Below, piece after piece: positions 62,434 through 64,000 of a DNA stretch of 64,000 nucleotides (the stretch's first letter is position 1; every line of letters begins with the position of its first letter). This stretch comes from Anodontia alba (lineage: Eukaryota; Mollusca; Bivalvia; Lucinida; Lucinidae): contig OZ024828.1 of the NCBI GenBank assembly GCA_964016985.1, positions 33,371,136-33,435,135 of the forward strand. Direction: 5' to 3'. The position numbers and the translations under genes were made by a program. Below the pieces are notes generated by a model, which was not told where the DNA came from, searched no databases, and worked only from the letters and a program-made list of their open reading frames with translations.

Positions 62434-64000
62434 AAGATGATTGATTAGACCAGTTTTAGCTCTAAACTGTCTGTTGCAGATGGAACAACAGAGGTCAGAG
62501 CAAGACAGCTCTGTTGGTGATACCTTAGCTCTGGCTTTGCGCTGTGCATGTTTCTGCTCAGCTTCACTGATTCTTTTTGCCTCATATTCACTAGCACCTC
62601 TTCTGATGAGGCCTCGCCACTTTTCTCAGTCCTGTGCAATTTGTTCCCATGACTGTTGGTATGTTAAAATCCTTGAGGGAGGCTTTGAGGATGTCTTTGT
62701 ATCGCTTCTTCTGACCGCCATGGGAGCGTTTGCCCATTTCTAGTTCTCCTTAGAGGATTTTCTTTGGCAAACGTTCCTCAGGCATCCTGGTAACATGGCC
62801 TGTCCATCTTAACTGTGCCAGTTTCAGAAGAGAATGTACACTATGTATCCCTGCCCTTTTCAGGACTTCTATGTCTGGAATCCTGTCTTGCCACTTAATC
62901 TTTAAAAGTTTTCTAAGGCAGCTTGTATGGAAGTGGTTCAGTCTTTTGGCATGCCATTGGTAAACATGCATGCAATTGTGTTGGCAGCACCACAGCTTTG
63001 TAGACTTACAGCTTTGTGTCAAGCCCGATTCCACTTCGATCCAAAACACTACCATGTTGTTGGCCAAATGCTGCACTAGCTTTGGCAGTCCTGGCACTGA
63101 CTTCATCATTAATGTGCACGACTCTTGACAATATATGTGCTTCCAAGGTAGGTGAACTTGTCTACCACTTGCAATCTTTGACCTTTCACTGTAATGGTGG
63201 GCTCCTTGTAAGGCTTGCCAGGTGCTGATTGATAAACCACCTTGGTCTTTTTTATGCGATTGTGAGGTCATAACTGTCACAGGAGTCAGATACTTGATCA
63301 ACACCTTTTTGCATCTTCTCTTCTGTTGGAGCACCCTTTGCCATGTCTTCAGCAAAGAGGAACTCATCTAACACCTCTGTCTGCACTTTGGATTTGGCTT
63401 GTAACCTTCTTAGGTTGAAAAGCTTCCAGTTAAAGTGATACCTAATATTTATACCATTGTCACCATCCTGGAAAGCAGCTGTAAGCATGGCAGAGAACAT
63501 CATGCTGAACAGAGTTGGGGCTAGTACACATCCTTGCTTGACACCATTTGTCACAGAGAATGGATCAGAGATTACACCATCATTTTGGACCCGTGCAAGC
63601 ATACCATCGTGGAACTGCCTCACCATTGCTATGAACTTGGTCAGATAGCCAAACTTTGCCATAATTTTCCAAAGACCCTCACAACTGTCTGTATCAAATG
63701 CTTTGGTAAGCTCAACAAAGGTCATGTAGAGGTCCATTTTCTGTTCCTGGCATTTCTCTTGAAACTGCCTTGCTGTGAAGATCATGTCAATTGTTCCTCT
63801 GTCCTTTCTGAATCCACACTGGCTTTCTTGTAGAAGCACTGACTGTTCAAGGCGTTCATTCAGTCGGTTAAGTAGAGCTCTTGCAAGGACCTTCCCAGCA
63901 ATTGACAATAAAGAGATGCCTCGATGATTATCACACAACTGAGGATTCCCTTTCCATTTGAATAGGTGGATAACTGACGCATCCTTGAGGGATGGCTTCT
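62434..64000 (-). pseudogene. LINE type 2: reverse transcriptase to C-terminal zinc finger, runs off window
   Basis: Minus strand. From 64000: HLFKWKGNPQ, CDNHRGISLLSIAGKVLAR, ESQCGFRKDRGTIDMIF, then the catalytic first aspartate region (TKAFDTDS), NGVKQGCVLAPTLFSMMF (the QG motif) and the FAEDMAKGAP site where other copies read FADD. A frameshift near 63250-63300 continues in another frame with LSISTWQALQG, HACMHVYQWHAKRLNHFHT, IKWQDRIPDIEVLKRAGI and ARLRWTGHVTRMPEERLP-like text, then a C2H2-like finger (CCSICNRQFRAKTGLINHL) ending near 62434. Non-LTR retrotransposon, inactive through frameshifts and the changed catalytic residue. The N-terminal endonuclease lies outside. Confidence 0.88.

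Noticed and set aside
62441..62743. 100-codon plus-strand open frame
   Set aside because: It is the antisense of the LINE type 2 C-terminal region, which makes sense on the minus strand.

Overview
The window looks like nuclear DNA of an invertebrate, most likely a marine bivalve mollusc. It is AT-rich, has GT-AG introns, and is packed with short foldback transposons, tRNA-headed SINEs, decayed LINEs and 150-180 bp tandem arrays. The bivalve assignment is inferred from the repeat style and the protein; nothing here names a species.

The only host gene I can support runs on the plus strand from 1659 to at least 42426. It has 15 exons whose reading phases all fit, giving 792 codons plus two bases. 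The predicted protein has a signal peptide, an alpha2delta-like N-terminal segment, a WQYF motif, a von Willebrand A domain, a first Cache domain and the start of a second Cache-like segment (GVFRLYPG). The order and local motifs fit CACHD1, an extracellular membrane-anchored relative of voltage-gated calcium channel alpha2delta subunits, better than alpha2delta itself. The rest of the second Cache region, the membrane anchor and the tail should lie beyond 64000. I found no phase-compatible next exon after 42426.

Most introns consist of miniature inverted-repeat elements of about 100-350 bp. At least a dozen families recur, and several have TTAA at both ends like piggyBac-type elements. Four families with different ends carry nearly the same central foldback (CAAACAGTGTAGAYCCAGATCAG-like), which suggests modular exchange of ends and cores. 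Nested insertions give a relative chronology: SINEs inside MITEs (59524-59811, 61780-62064), MITEs inside a SINE (58476-59170), and a MITE inside a MITE (56489-57033).

The most unusual locus is 27708-30592. The 3' end of exon 12 and its splice donor have been amplified into a minisatellite of about 17 units in the following intron, with a 310 bp higher-order repeat. A 5'-truncated LINE with an (ATG)n tail has landed in the array. At least two units preserve a perfect 33-base, phase 0-0 copy of the exon end between CAG and GTAAAC.

Other landmarks are three long tandem arrays (13461-14345, 35845-37712, 39405-40745), two large single-copy foldbacks (16068-16460, 21487-21853), a second LINE type at 62434-64000 (minus strand, running off the window), and a GA microsatellite at 34721-34793. 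There are no rRNA genes, functional tRNA genes, CRISPR arrays or bacterial features.
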